Positions 18,043-27,038 of a stretch of 64,000 bases of DNA are shown here, in pieces. The DNA comes from Nostoc parmelioides FACHB-3921. GTDB lineage: Bacteria; Cyanobacteriota; Cyanobacteriia; Cyanobacteriales; Nostocaceae. The translations under genes were made by a program, and so were the position numbers. The notes under the pieces were generated by a model, which did not search any database, was not told the DNA's origin, and was given only the letters and a program-made list of their open reading frames with translations. The stretch is taken from positions 1-64,000 of the forward strand of contig NZ_JACJQL010000008.1 of assembly GCF_014696625.1 (NCBI RefSeq), written 5' to 3'. Every line of letters starts with the position of its first letter. Within the stretch, counting starts at the first letter, position 1.

Positions 18043-19026
18043 TTATTTAGTTGTGGAACTATCAAAAGCTCTCATTGCCAAATCTTGTGATTGTTTTAGT
18101 GTTGTTTGCAATTGAGTAGAAATACTTTCTATTTGTTCCGTTTGTTTTTGAATAGTTTCTTCCAGTGATTTAATTTTTAATTCGTAACTTTGCTTACTGG
18201 ATCCCCATTCTTTTTCAAATAAATCTGCTTCAATTTTAGCTTTTTGACTTGTATCTTTAATTGCTTCTTCTCTAGCTTTTTTCACAGCCTCTTCTAATTC
18301 TGCGGGGAATGCAGCCACTTTTTGTTGATATTCAGCAAAGATAGTTTGACGTTCTGTGTTAATTTTTTCTCTTTCTGACCAATCTTTTTCTTTTTGTTGA
18401 GTTTTTTCTTGAATATCTCTTTCTAAATTACGTTTTTTAGATTCGTAGACATCGGTATTGAGTTTACGAGTTGTTTCTAATTTATATTGATATTCTTCTG
18501 CTTCTCGCTGGCGTTCTTTGGCTAAAATATCATTGTATGCTTGTAGAGATTCTGCATATTCTGCTTGTTCTTTTTGCCACTCTTTCCGTCTGGTTAATAT
18601 TTCTTTTTCTAAAGCCTCTTTTTTACTAGCCGTATCTTGCTCTAGAGTTTTTAATTTTTCCTGGTGTTCTTGTGTCAAGATATCTAAAGCATCTGCAACA
18701 ACTCTAATTCTTTGTAATTCTTGTAAATGCTTGGCTTCGATTTCTATAGATTGATTCAATTCATCTAATTTAGAGTTTTCTTTAGCCAATTTTGTAGAAA
18801 GTGCATTAACAGTACTACCAAATTCTAATTGTAAATCTGCTAAAGATTTGACAATACTATCAACTGTATATTGAGAAGCAATCGCTAAAATTTCTTGATT
18901 TTTTGCCTTGTCTGCTTCTTCTTGTTTAGTGGCTATTTTGGATTCTAGTTTTTTCTGTTCTGCTAAAATTTGTTGAAATGCTTGCATTAGTTGCTGCTTA
19001 CTATCTTTGAGTGCAACTGTGGTCAT
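18043..19026 (-). CDS. zicK: Coiled-coil-rich filament protein, ZicK-like
   Basis: The 327-aa protein is almost wholly coiled coil, rich in K, E and Q. It begins MTTVALKDSKQQLMQAFQQI. A central KERQREAEEYQYKLETTRKL block aligns with SRQRDNAEYKYDLELARQLA of the downstream paralogue. It is the first gene of a two-gene unit, 44 bases upstream of the ZacK-like gene, with a strong AGGGAG site (plus strand 19034-19039) seven bases before the ATG. In Anabaena PCC 7120 the equivalent alr4504 (ZicK) needs ZacK to polymerise in vivo, and the double mutant has zigzag trichomes. Identity here is inferred from layout and neighbours. Confidence 0.7.
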   Translation of the reverse strand: MTTVALKDSKQQLMQAFQQILAEQKKLESKIATKQEEADKAKNQEILAIASQYTVDSIVKSLADLQLEFGSTVNALSTKLAKENSKLDELNQSIEIEAKHLQELQRIRVVADALDILTQEHQEKLKTLEQDTASKKEALEKEILTRRKEWQKEQAEYAESLQAYNDILAKERQREAEEYQYKLETTRKLNTDVYESKKRNLERDIQEKTQQKEKDWSEREKINTERQTIFAEYQQKVAAFPAELEEAVKKAREEAIKDTSQKAKIEADLFEKEWGSSKQSYELKIKSLEETIQKQTEQIESISTQLQTTLKQSQDLAMRAFDSSTTK

Positions 19027-19096
19027 ATTTCAACTCCCTTGATTAGATAATGATTAACTTGGTAGTCAGCAATACCAGTAACTACCCTATGCACAT

Positions 19097-19387
19097 ATGA
19101 TGGTAGCCCCTAAATATACATTTAAGGTGCAGTGCAAATACTGTAATAAAGCAATAAATATTACTTGGCATAAAATCAAGCTTATGCCGTGGGTTTTATT
19201 ATTGTTTGGTATGCCTTTACTTAGTACTTTTGTACTAAAGAAAATATACCCAAATCAATTGACCTCTGTCAAGCAATTTGTGATTTTATTTGACAATATT
19301 AAATTCAGGCTCAATCTAAAATCCTGTAGAATTTTGGAATTTTGGATCTCTTGGGGCTATCTGTGGTGTATTTTAAATTTTGTGTAG
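19097..19387 (+). pseudogene. Doubtful 96-aa ORF, possibly a degraded gene
   Basis: An open frame begins MMVAPKYTFKVQCKYCNKAI, with a CxxC pair and one hydrophobic stretch (PWVLLLFGMPLLSTFVL), then loses any conserved look. The first 60 residues resemble a small zinc-ribbon/membrane protein while the rest reads like translated spacer. That suggests a truncated or frameshifted remnant, or a chance ORF. No convincing ribosome binding site is present. Confidence 0.25.
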
Positions 19388-19564
19388 AGCTATTGCACCC
19401 CAGAAATTGCTCTGGGCGTGTAGCTAGAGCGATTTATGGTATATTTGGCAGTGTTACATATATTACTTGCAGAATCATTCACGATCGCCAAAGTGTGAAT
19501 GTAGTGAAAAACAGATAATCAACTCTAACCACCATATTGATACAACCACAGGGCCTGAACTTTT
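19388..19564. other. Intergenic region upstream of the response regulator
   Basis: This stretch contains a small hairpin, CCCAGA (19399-19404) and TCTGGG (19411-19416), without a T run. No tandem Pho-box octamers of the CTTAACCT type were found by eye. Confidence 0.4.
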
Positions 19565-20326
19565 GTGATATCAATGTACACCAGTGAATCGATCAAGTAT
19601 TCGGCTAGAACAGAGATTGGACAAACCAGTCGGATTCTGGTAGTGGAAGATGAAGAACTCATCCAAGAAATGCTAGCAGTAGCACTGGAAGAGGAAGGTT
19701 ATGGGGTAGTAACTGCCGCTGATGGTAGGTCAGCTGTAGAGTATCTCAAAAGTTTTGAACCAAACGGAGGAGATTTTCCCTTTGATTTGGTGATTCTTGA
19801 TTTGATGTTACCTCAAATAAATGGCTTAGATATTTGCCGTTTGTTGCGTCATCAAGGCAACCCAGTACCAATTTTGATGCTCAGTGCCAAAGGTAGTGAA
19901 ACAGATCGCGTGTTAGGTTTAGAAGTAGGGGCAGATGACTATTTAACTAAGCCCTTTAGTATGCGGGAGTTGGTGGCACGTTGTCGCGCTTTACTCCGTC
20001 GTCAGCGTCTCATCACTTTACCCCAACTACCTGTACTGAAATTTAAAGATGTGACTTTAAATCCTCAAGAGTGTCGGGTATTGGTACGAGGACAAGAAGT
20101 AAATCTTTCACCCAAAGAGTTTCGCTTGTTGGAACTGTTTATGAGTTATGCCCGTCGAGTATGGTCACGGGAACAGTTGCTAGACCAGGTTTGGGGGCCG
20201 GATTTTGTCGGCGATAGCAAAACTGTAGATGTCCACATTCGTTGGTTGCGAGAAAAATTGGAACAAGACCCCAGTCACCCAGAATATATTGTGACTGTAA
20301 GAGGATTTGGATATCGATTCGGATAA
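19565..20326 (+). CDS. sphR: OmpR/PhoB-family response regulator, SphR-like
   Basis: The 253-aa protein has a receiver domain (about 23-140) with the acidic pair EDE at 28-30, phospho-acceptor Asp79 in LVILDLMLPQ, the conserved Thr/Ser region MLSAKGSETDR and Lys in LTKPFSMRELVAR. A winged-helix DNA-binding domain (about 155-252) follows, with SPKEFRLLELFM and VDVHIRWLREKLE. It is followed by a histidine kinase and phoU, the standard phosphate-regulon arrangement, so it should activate phosphate-scavenging genes when phosphorylated. GTG at 19565 and ATG at 19574 are both possible starts. Confidence 0.87.
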   Translation: MISMYTSESIKYSARTEIGQTSRILVVEDEELIQEMLAVALEEEGYGVVTAADGRSAVEYLKSFEPNGGDFPFDLVILDLMLPQINGLDICRLLRHQGNPVPILMLSAKGSETDRVLGLEVGADDYLTKPFSMRELVARCRALLRRQRLITLPQLPVLKFKDVTLNPQECRVLVRGQEVNLSPKEFRLLELFMSYARRVWSREQLLDQVWGPDFVGDSKTVDVHIRWLREKLEQDPSHPEYIVTVRGFGYRFG

Positions 20327-20384
20327 GCTATTGAGATAGTTGTTAGTTTTTATTAATCACCCGCAACTAACAACTTAAACTCAA

Positions 20385-21689
20385 ATGCTCTTATTGGGAT
20401 TTTTTCTGGGTTTGGCGGTAGGTATTGGGTTATGGATTTGGCAACAGATTCAACTAAACCGCTACCTGACGCGAGTTACCCAACCTCTGCACTCCCATAC
20501 TTCTAAGCTGAAAGTGGTGTTGCCGTTGCTTCCTCGTCTGCAACGAGAAATCGCTACTCTCAAACAGCATCGACTAGATTTGCAACAGTCGCTGCAAACT
20601 TACCAAGACCTACTGGAATTTGCGCCAGTGGGCTATTTGCAGGTAGATGAAGAAAATCAATTGCTGTGGTGTAATCAGCAAGCAAGAGAAATCTTATATT
20701 TACAAAGATGGCAACCGGGACAGGTGCGTTTGTTGCTAGAATTGGTGCGCTCCTATGAACTTGATCGGTTAATCGAGCAAACACGCGATCGCCAAAAACC
20801 CCAGACTAAAGAGTGGGTATTTCATCCCTCTTGTGATAACGCCGCAGAAATGCCCACCATCAAATCCATGATGTTAAGGGCATTTAGTCTACCACTACCC
20901 GATGAACAAGTGGGAGTTTTTCTGGAAAATCGCCAGCCCCTCCTAGACATGAATCAGGTAAGGGAAAGGTCTTTTTCTGATTTAGCCCATGAATTACGCA
21001 CACCCCTAACTTCCATTCGCTTGGTGGCAGAAACCCTGCAAAATCGCCTGGAACCGCCCTTAAATCGTTGGGTTGACCGTTTGATGCAGGAAGTAGACAG
21101 ATTGGTTAACTTAGTCCAAAGCTGGTTAGAACTGACTCAAATGGAAGCAAATCCTACCATGCAGTTGCAGATGGAAACGGTAGAATTGCGATCGCTCATC
21201 ACTTCAGTGTGGGAAACCCTAGAACCTCTAGCACAGCGTCAAAATCTGTCCCTTTCCTACTCCGGCCCAGAAAAACTATTGATTAAAGCCGACTCAGCCC
21301 GGATTTATCAAGTATTTCTCAACTTGCTAGATAACAGTATTAAGTACAGCTCACCCAATACCAGTATTCAAATTCAAGCCGAAATCTTATCCTTTAAGAA
21401 GAATCATGAAGCTAATTCTGCTCCTCCCATCCTCGAAATAAATTTAATTGATGCTGGTAAAGGTTTTGCAGAAGAAGATTTACCCCATGTTTTTGAGCGA
21501 TTTTATCGGGGGGATAAAGCGCGGACACACTCAGCCTTGCAGGATACTAATATTGTCGGTAATGGCTTAGGTTTAGCGATCGTCAGGCAAATTATTTTAG
21601 CTCACGGTGGTTCTATCAAAGCCATGAACCATTCAGAAATCGGTGGCGCATGGATACAACTTCATATACCTGAAGTAGTGGCAAACTGA
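20385..21689 (+). CDS. sphS: Phosphate sensor histidine kinase, SphS-like
   Basis: The 434-aa protein has one N-terminal membrane helix (about 1-20, LLLGFFLGLAVGIGLWIW), a PAS-like sensor region (about 70-190), then HisKA with the phospho-His in FSDLAHELRTPLTSIRL near 205. The HATPase_c domain has NLLDNSIKYSS, DAGKGFAEEDLPHVFERFYR and GNGLGLAIVRQI. The single membrane anchor followed by PAS matches cyanobacterial SphS and PhoR, which sense phosphate through the Pst transporter and PhoU rather than through a periplasmic loop. It lies 58 bases after the response regulator gene and 49 before phoU. Confidence 0.88.
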   Translation: MLLLGFFLGLAVGIGLWIWQQIQLNRYLTRVTQPLHSHTSKLKVVLPLLPRLQREIATLKQHRLDLQQSLQTYQDLLEFAPVGYLQVDEENQLLWCNQQAREILYLQRWQPGQVRLLLELVRSYELDRLIEQTRDRQKPQTKEWVFHPSCDNAAEMPTIKSMMLRAFSLPLPDEQVGVFLENRQPLLDMNQVRERSFSDLAHELRTPLTSIRLVAETLQNRLEPPLNRWVDRLMQEVDRLVNLVQSWLELTQMEANPTMQLQMETVELRSLITSVWETLEPLAQRQNLSLSYSGPEKLLIKADSARIYQVFLNLLDNSIKYSSPNTSIQIQAEILSFKKNHEANSAPPILEINLIDAGKGFAEEDLPHVFERFYRGDKARTHSALQDTNIVGNGLGLAIVRQIILAHGGSIKAMNHSEIGGAWIQLHIPEVVAN

Positions 21690-21738
21690 CAACGCCAAGA
21701 CTATAGTTAAAGATATCTTCACGTTTGAGACTACAAGT

Positions 21739-22407
21739 GTGAAAGCTGTCGTTTATAGTCCCAACCCTGAAAATCCCCAGTTAGCACGAGCCATTAGGCG
21801 TTTAGAACGGGATGTATTACGCATGGGAGCTTTGGTAGAACAATCATTCCGCCTCAGCCACCAAGCCCTATTCTCCCGTGACTTAAAAGCAGCTGAGGAA
21901 CTTCCCCGATTAGATAAAAAAATAGACCGTTTTTATAGACAAATAGAATCAGATTGTACATCCATAATGACATTACAAGCACCTACAGCCCAAGATTTGC
22001 GCTGTTTGAGTGCTTTTATGCAATTAGTCAGAGATTTAGAGCGTATTGGTGATTATGCCAAAGATTTAGCTCAGATAGCAGTCAAAATCTTTCCCTATCC
22101 GCCTCACTCATCTCTACCAGAAATTGCTGTGATGGCCCATCACGCCCAAGCTATGCTAGCCACTAGCTTAGTCGCTTTGGCCGATTTAGATGAAGCCGGT
22201 GGACGTAGTATCAAGCATTTAGATGATGCTGTAGATAATGCCTATGATCACCTCTATCAAACTTTATCCCAGCAACGAGATGTGCAAGGCGTGGTTGAGC
22301 CAATTATACTGCTAGCACTGGCAATTCGTTGTTTAGAACGTATGGCAGATCATGCAACTAACATTGGTCAAAGAGTGGCATACATTGTTACTGGTCAACG
22401 TGCCTAA
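21739..22407 (+). CDS. phoU: Phosphate regulon negative regulator PhoU
   Basis: The 222-aa all-helical protein contains two PhoU three-helix repeats, each with the acidic metal-binding pattern: LVRDLERIGDYAKDLAQIA near 105 and CLERMADHATNIGQRVAYI near 195. PhoU couples the Pst transporter to the kinase and damps the Pho response. GTG is the probable start. It is the last gene of the regulator-kinase-phoU unit and is followed by a good terminator. No pst transporter genes are in the window. Confidence 0.93.
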   Translation: MKAVVYSPNPENPQLARAIRRLERDVLRMGALVEQSFRLSHQALFSRDLKAAEELPRLDKKIDRFYRQIESDCTSIMTLQAPTAQDLRCLSAFMQLVRDLERIGDYAKDLAQIAVKIFPYPPHSSLPEIAVMAHHAQAMLATSLVALADLDEAGGRSIKHLDDAVDNAYDHLYQTLSQQRDVQGVVEPIILLALAIRCLERMADHATNIGQRVAYIVTGQRA

Positions 22408-22431
22408 TTATAGCTTGGTTATTTTGAAGCT

Positions 22432-22465
22432 AATCCCATCCCTCCCAGGGCTGGGATTTTTTTTA
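22432..22465 (+). terminator. Rho-independent terminator after phoU
   Basis: AATCCCA (22432-22438) pairs with TGGGATT (22452-22458), with a further CCC and GGG inside the loop, and is followed by a run of T residues. It lies 25 bases after the phoU stop. Confidence 0.8.
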
Positions 22466-23135
22466 TTAAAGGTGATATTTTACCAATCGTTTATCTTTTC
22501 TTAAACTTACAAAACTAAATTAGGCTGTAACGACAGCTAAACACGTAGTAAAAATTATTATATTTGACCAAAAAGTCTTAAGTAAGGCTTTGGTTGGTTA
22601 TCATCACCAGACTCTGACCTCAACGTAGGAATTAGAGACTGTTAGAAATTTTCATTGTCTTGTTGCGTAATTTATCACATGAGTTTTGAACGCAAAAGGA
22701 AGAAAAAACAACATTAAATAATCTTATCTCATCTATCAGCAAGGATTATGTTTGCCTTAGTCTTAGGTGTTTAAAATACAGCTAACTGATAAATGTTAAT
22801 ACATAAATACCCTATGATTTAACTCGAAAATAGCGATTCAAACATTTCTTACAAGCGGTAAATATGCATTCTTAAAGTAAAATATTTTGCTGCGAAAATA
22901 TTTGCTAACATCTTATTTTTAGGCGAAAAATAAAAGGCAGACTTATATTTTGTAAATAGCCATTATTTAAGATAATCGCAAAAACAAATATTAATCTTTA
23001 AACTTCGCTTTTATATTGCAGTAGAGCAAATTCATTAACAGCTTCTTAGTTGCAATACATATCATAGACTTATATAATTGCCAAACCCAATATTATTGGA
23101 AAATTCATTATTTTTATCCAGAAAATGCTCATATA
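22466..23135. other. Long AT-rich intergenic region
   Basis: About 670 bases of AT-rich DNA lie before the Crp-type regulator. No ORF with conserved character, no hairpin with a T run and no tRNA-like arm were found. It probably carries the regulator's promoter and leader. Confidence 0.45.
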
Positions 23136-23762
23136 ATGTCTTCTACAATTCTTTCTCAAACTTCTGCTGCCATCTTGAATGACTCTACTCTAAATGAGCA
23201 TTTAACACAAAGACTATTTACGCGTAAAGAAGTCATCCCACCTTGTAAAGACATACTTTGGCGCATTGAGAGTGGGGCTGTCCGGACTCTTACCTGGAGT
23301 GAAGATGGCTCATTTATTACTTTAGGGTATTGGGGAGTAGGAGATGTGATTGGTTATCCTTTATCCAAAGTCAACCCATATCAAATTGAATGCTTGACAA
23401 GTGTAGAAGCTATTACTATACCCCAGCATCTTTGGCATCAATACACTAATAATCTACTGACGCATATTCAACGTTCAGAGGAACTGTTAAGCATAGTCCA
23501 CCGTAAACCTCTTTCCCTACGTTTATGGCAATTTCTGGTTTGGCTAAGTCAAAAGTTTGGGCGTAACTTAGAAAACGGCAAACTCATTGAGATGTATATT
23601 ACCCATCAAGAAATAGCCGAAGTCTTGAATACAACAAGAGTGACTGTAACAAGGTTACTACAGCAGTTTGAAAATGAAGGCGTGCTGGTACGTTATAAAC
23701 GTCGGATTATTCTATGTTTACCAAATAAAACAATTATGAATATGAACTTAAAAAATAAGTAA
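23136..23762 (+). CDS. Crp/Fnr-family transcriptional regulator
   Basis: The 208-aa protein has an N-terminal cyclic-nucleotide-binding-like beta barrel (about 25-115, with WRIESGAVRTLTWSEDG and YWGVGDVIGYPLS) and a C-terminal helix-turn-helix (THQEIAEVLNTTRVTVTRLL near 165). The barrel lacks the canonical cAMP-contacting RxS pattern by eye, so the ligand is unknown; it looks closer to NtcA-like or orphan Crp proteins. It lies 129 bases before the SLH porin gene in the same direction and may regulate it. A TCACA-N5-TGTGA palindrome sits in the gap. Confidence 0.88.
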   Translation: MSSTILSQTSAAILNDSTLNEHLTQRLFTRKEVIPPCKDILWRIESGAVRTLTWSEDGSFITLGYWGVGDVIGYPLSKVNPYQIECLTSVEAITIPQHLWHQYTNNLLTHIQRSEELLSIVHRKPLSLRLWQFLVWLSQKFGRNLENGKLIEMYITHQEIAEVLNTTRVTVTRLLQQFENEGVLVRYKRRIILCLPNKTIMNMNLKNK

Positions 23763-23848
23763 CTATCTTGTCTTTGGTACTTCTAAAGATGTATAGTGAT
23801 TACAGATATCTTGTGTATATACCCTGAAATGTAAAAGGGTCAAATATA

Positions 23849-23863
23849 TCACAATGAGTGTGA
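23849..23863. promoter_or_regulatory. Candidate operator palindrome upstream of porin gene
   Basis: TCACAATGAGTGTGA is an inverted repeat of TCACA and TGTGA around five bases, 29 bases before the porin start codon and just after a Crp-type regulator gene. The half-sites are those of Crp-family boxes but in the outward-facing order, so a link to the regulator is only a suggestion. Confidence 0.3.
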
Positions 23864-23891
23864 ATTAGTTGGTGTGAGTGATTTATAAACC

Positions 23892-25511
23892 ATGACAAAA
23901 CTATTCTGGAACGCTTTAAAATTCAGTCCAGTTGTTTTTGCTGCGACCTTTTTCGCTACTAATAGCGCCTTAGCAGTTGAAGCTGGCGAGCCAGTAATGA
24001 GTGTTTCCCAGTTAACACAAGCTTCTGAATCTCAAAACATTGGCCAGGTAACATCTGTATCACAATTTTCAGATGTGCAACCTACGGATTGGGCATTCCA
24101 AGCATTACAATCTTTGGTTGAGCGCTACGGCTGTATCGCAGGTTATCCCAATGGCACATACCGTGGTAATCGTGCTTTGACCCGTTATGAGTTTGCTGCT
24201 GGTTTGAACGCTTGTTTAGACAGAGTTAACGAACTGATTGCTACAGCAACAGCTGATTTAGTTAGCAAGCAAGATTTAGCAACTTTACAGCGTTTACAAG
24301 AAGAATTCTCTGCTGAATTAGCGACTTTACGCGGCCGGGTTGATGCTTTAGAAGCTCGTACTGCTGAGTTAGAAGCTAATCAATTCTCTACTACTACAAA
24401 GCTTTCTGGAGAAGCAATCTTCAGTGTGTCTCAAGCTTTTGGTGATAGAGTAGCGGTTCGTACAGGAAATCCTACACAAGATTTGGATTCCAACCTGGCG
24501 TTTGCTAATCGGGTGCGTTTAACCTTAAATAGCAGCTTCACCGGAACAGACCAATTACAAACCCGGTTGAATGCGGGAAATATTATTTCCAATTCGGGAA
24601 CCACAGGTACTGGGACTAACATGACCCGTTTGGGTTATGACGGTGGTACTGATAACAGTGTTTCCATCGATAAACTCAACTATGCGTTCAATCTGAGTGA
24701 TTCTATCCGCGTCAAGATTGATGCAACTGGTGCTGAGTTGAACGAGAACACCAACGTCTTTAACCCTGACTTTAGAAGCAGTGGTTCTGGCGCTTTGTCT
24801 CGCTATGGACGTTTTAGTCCCATTTATCGTCAGGGTGGTGACGGTGCCGGGATCACGGTCAATGTTAATCCTAGTGGGCCTTTGACCTTTACGGCAGCTT
24901 ATATTGCAAGTGGACGGAATAATGCTGCTAACCCTGCTGAAGGATTTGGTTTATTTGATGGTAACAACACCATTTTTGGTCAGATAGCTTTTAAGCCAAG
25001 TCAAGCTTTGAATCTTGGTTTCGCCTATGCTCGTACTTACCAGCAAGGTGGAGACCTATTCTATGCTACAGGTGGTCTAAATGCTAACAGACCCTTTGGT
25101 AATAATGTGAAAACTGAAGCCAATCACTATGGTTTCCAAGCTACATTCCAGCCTAGCTCTACCATCACCCTTGGAGGTTGGGTAGGTTACACAACTGCTG
25201 ATGCAGTCAATACTGCCACTCGTAGTGACATAGATGCTTGGTATTGGGGTACTAGTGTTGGTATCAAAGACTTTGGTGGTGAAGGTAATGTCTTGGGTGT
25301 GATCTTTGGTCAACCACCCAGAGTTACTGATGCTAGCGGTGTAGCTGTCGATGATAGTGATACTTCCTATCATTTAGAAGGTCTTTACAAGCTTAAGCTC
25401 TCTGATAACATTCTGATCACCCCTGGTTTGTTGGTAATCTTCAACCCAGAAAACAATGATAATAATGACCCAATTTATGTAGGTACATTGCGTACTACAT
25501 TCACTTTCTAG
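23892..25511 (+). CDS. SLH-domain outer-membrane porin (OprB-type, 'iron uptake porin')
   Basis: The 539-aa protein has a signal peptide (about 1-28, cleaved after an ALA region), then one S-layer-homology domain (about 58-110: FSDVQPTDWAFQALQSLVER, GYPNGTYRGNRALTRYEFAA). A coiled coil follows (about 115-160, LQEEFSAELATLRGRVDALE), then a C-terminal OprB-like beta-barrel ending TLRTTFTF, with the terminal Phe expected of outer-membrane barrels. Proteins of this type are major cyanobacterial porins whose SLH domain binds the wall. Databases often call them iron uptake porins, which need not mean iron specificity. Confidence 0.92.
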   Translation: MTKLFWNALKFSPVVFAATFFATNSALAVEAGEPVMSVSQLTQASESQNIGQVTSVSQFSDVQPTDWAFQALQSLVERYGCIAGYPNGTYRGNRALTRYEFAAGLNACLDRVNELIATATADLVSKQDLATLQRLQEEFSAELATLRGRVDALEARTAELEANQFSTTTKLSGEAIFSVSQAFGDRVAVRTGNPTQDLDSNLAFANRVRLTLNSSFTGTDQLQTRLNAGNIISNSGTTGTGTNMTRLGYDGGTDNSVSIDKLNYAFNLSDSIRVKIDATGAELNENTNVFNPDFRSSGSGALSRYGRFSPIYRQGGDGAGITVNVNPSGPLTFTAAYIASGRNNAANPAEGFGLFDGNNTIFGQIAFKPSQALNLGFAYARTYQQGGDLFYATGGLNANRPFGNNVKTEANHYGFQATFQPSSTITLGGWVGYTTADAVNTATRSDIDAWYWGTSVGIKDFGGEGNVLGVIFGQPPRVTDASGVAVDDSDTSYHLEGLYKLKLSDNILITPGLLVIFNPENNDNNDPIYVGTLRTTFTF

Positions 25512-25547
25512 GTTCAGTACTTAACTGCTGAATATAATCAATCTACA

Positions 25548-25571
25548 GCCCTCTAGCAAGAGGGCTTTTTT
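25548..25571 (+). terminator. Rho-independent terminator after porin gene
   Basis: GCCCTCT (25548-25554), loop AGCA, AGAGGGC (25559-25565), then six T residues. It is a textbook intrinsic terminator 36 bases after the porin stop. Confidence 0.9.
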
Positions 25572-25830
25572 ATTGCAAATCAGCATCTTGTGATTTAGAC
25601 AAATCGGACGGAGGCCGATCGCTACTCCAAGCCCACCAAACACAACCACATTGGCAATTGTAGAACTCTTGCCATTTACGTCGATGGTCTGTTGTTAGTA
25701 CGGGCGATCGCCGATTAATCCAAACTTGTGAAGCTTCTAAACTACTGGCGCGGCAGGTTGGACAGCAAAATTCGTAAGCATGAACTGCCTTTTGTGTCCA
25801 TTCGGGCGGGGTGGGAGCAAACGCATCCAT
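25570..25830 (-). CDS. Small conserved zinc-ribbon-like protein
   Basis: The 86-aa protein begins MDAFAPTPPEWTQKAVHAYE, followed by a Cys pair in FCCPTCRASS and another in YNCQCGCVWWAWSSDRPP. This is a probable two-knuckle zinc ribbon. I believe this sequence is widely conserved in cyanobacteria, without a known function. Its stop overlaps the T run of the porin terminator, so the two genes converge tightly. Confidence 0.7.
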   Translation of the reverse strand: MDAFAPTPPEWTQKAVHAYEFCCPTCRASSLEASQVWINRRSPVLTTDHRRKWQEFYNCQCGCVWWAWSSDRPPSDLSKSQDADLQ

Positions 25831-26039
25831 GAGATAATTCGTAATTCATAATACTTTGTGCTACGCAACGCTACCCTGAACAAGAAGGCTAACGCCAACG
25901 TAATTTAGACATTTTTACGGTGTTTTTTCATACACTATATCTCATCATCATAGAATTAATCTTTTTAACTGGTCGCGGCGTTAGCAAGTTTGCGAGCGTC
26001 GGATCTTTGTAACTTAATTACAAATTACCAATTATTCCT

Positions 26040-26642
26040 ATGGAGCCAAAAGTTGAAATACGTCGTTTATTTGAAGTGATGCCGGCTTCTGGTCGGATGA
26101 CGATTAAAATTGTCAGCAAACCAGAACAAAATCAGGTAATTGACCCGATGTTTCCCTTGCCCTGGAATCAAGAGAGGCTAATATATATAAACTTCGATTT
26201 ATGGGAGCGCTTGACAAAACCACAACGGGATTTACTCATCCTACAAAAGGTTGCTTGGTTGACGGGGGTCAGGTGGTTTACACCAAATATTTATCAGGGT
26301 GTGGTGTTAGCAGGGCTTTTGGGCGGATTGGTGGAATCTGCACAGTCTGATGTGGTAGGGGTGGCGATCGCTGGGGGATTGAGTGCGATCGCTTTGTTGC
26401 GGATCTGGCGCAGCAACAAATCGCCAGAGTCTGAGTTAAATGCGGACGCAGCAGCGATCAAAGTTGCTCAACGCCGTGGTTATTCCGCAGCCGAAGCAGC
26501 ACAAAATTTGCTGTCAGCAATTGAGTCAGTAGCTAAGATAGAAGGACGTTCTAGCTTAGATTTTATCGCTTTGATTCGCTGCCAAAATTTACGAGCGATC
26601 GCTGGTCTTTCGCCAGTGGGTATACCAGAAAATTTCTCATAA
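26040..26642 (+). CDS. DUF3318 family protein
   Basis: The 200-aa protein matches the cyanobacterial DUF3318 pattern: an N-terminal MEPKVEIRRLFEVMPASGRM, a segment WNQERLIYINFDLWERLTKP, two hydrophobic helices (about 85-120) and a C-terminal helical part ending GLSPVGIPENFS. The order of a small peptidase-like front, two membrane helices and a tail resembles M48-type proteins in outline, but no HExxH is present. Function is unknown. The gene stands alone. Confidence 0.8.
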   Translation: MEPKVEIRRLFEVMPASGRMTIKIVSKPEQNQVIDPMFPLPWNQERLIYINFDLWERLTKPQRDLLILQKVAWLTGVRWFTPNIYQGVVLAGLLGGLVESAQSDVVGVAIAGGLSAIALLRIWRSNKSPESELNADAAAIKVAQRRGYSAAEAAQNLLSAIESVAKIEGRSSLDFIALIRCQNLRAIAGLSPVGIPENFS

Positions 26643-27038
26643 TTGACCACAAGATTTAGTTTCTTGCTGGTTATGAAGCTGGTTTGTCATCTAGAATAGA
26701 AACCGACTGAAAAAGCGATTATTTAAGTTAGAAGCTAGTAGTTAGTTTTTTTATCTAGAATCAACGCAAGACTCGGCTAGACTAACAGGATTCTGACAAA
26801 TAATCAGGGAAACTACTAAAAAATCGACAAAATACTTGTTATTTGCTACTAGCAAGTCACCATGTAAACATTCATATCAAAACTACTCAAACACCATGAA
26901 GTTATGCGAAGTATCTAAAAGGTGAATTACTTATATTTTTATCAACAAAGATAATACAAGTGGTTATCAACATTTGTAGTAATTATACAAATGAAGGTGG
27001 TTTAGTGGTTTTTGCGGGAGGGTAAGGAGATTTGAGGG
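26643..27038. other. Intergenic region upstream of an orphan histidine kinase
   Basis: This 396-base AT-rich region lies between two rightward genes. It must hold the kinase promoter. No repeat, terminator or ORF stands out. Confidence 0.4.

Noticed and set aside
25077..25373. 98-codon open frame antisense to the porin gene
   Set aside because: It is a shadow of the porin coding sequence and lacks an independent translation signal.
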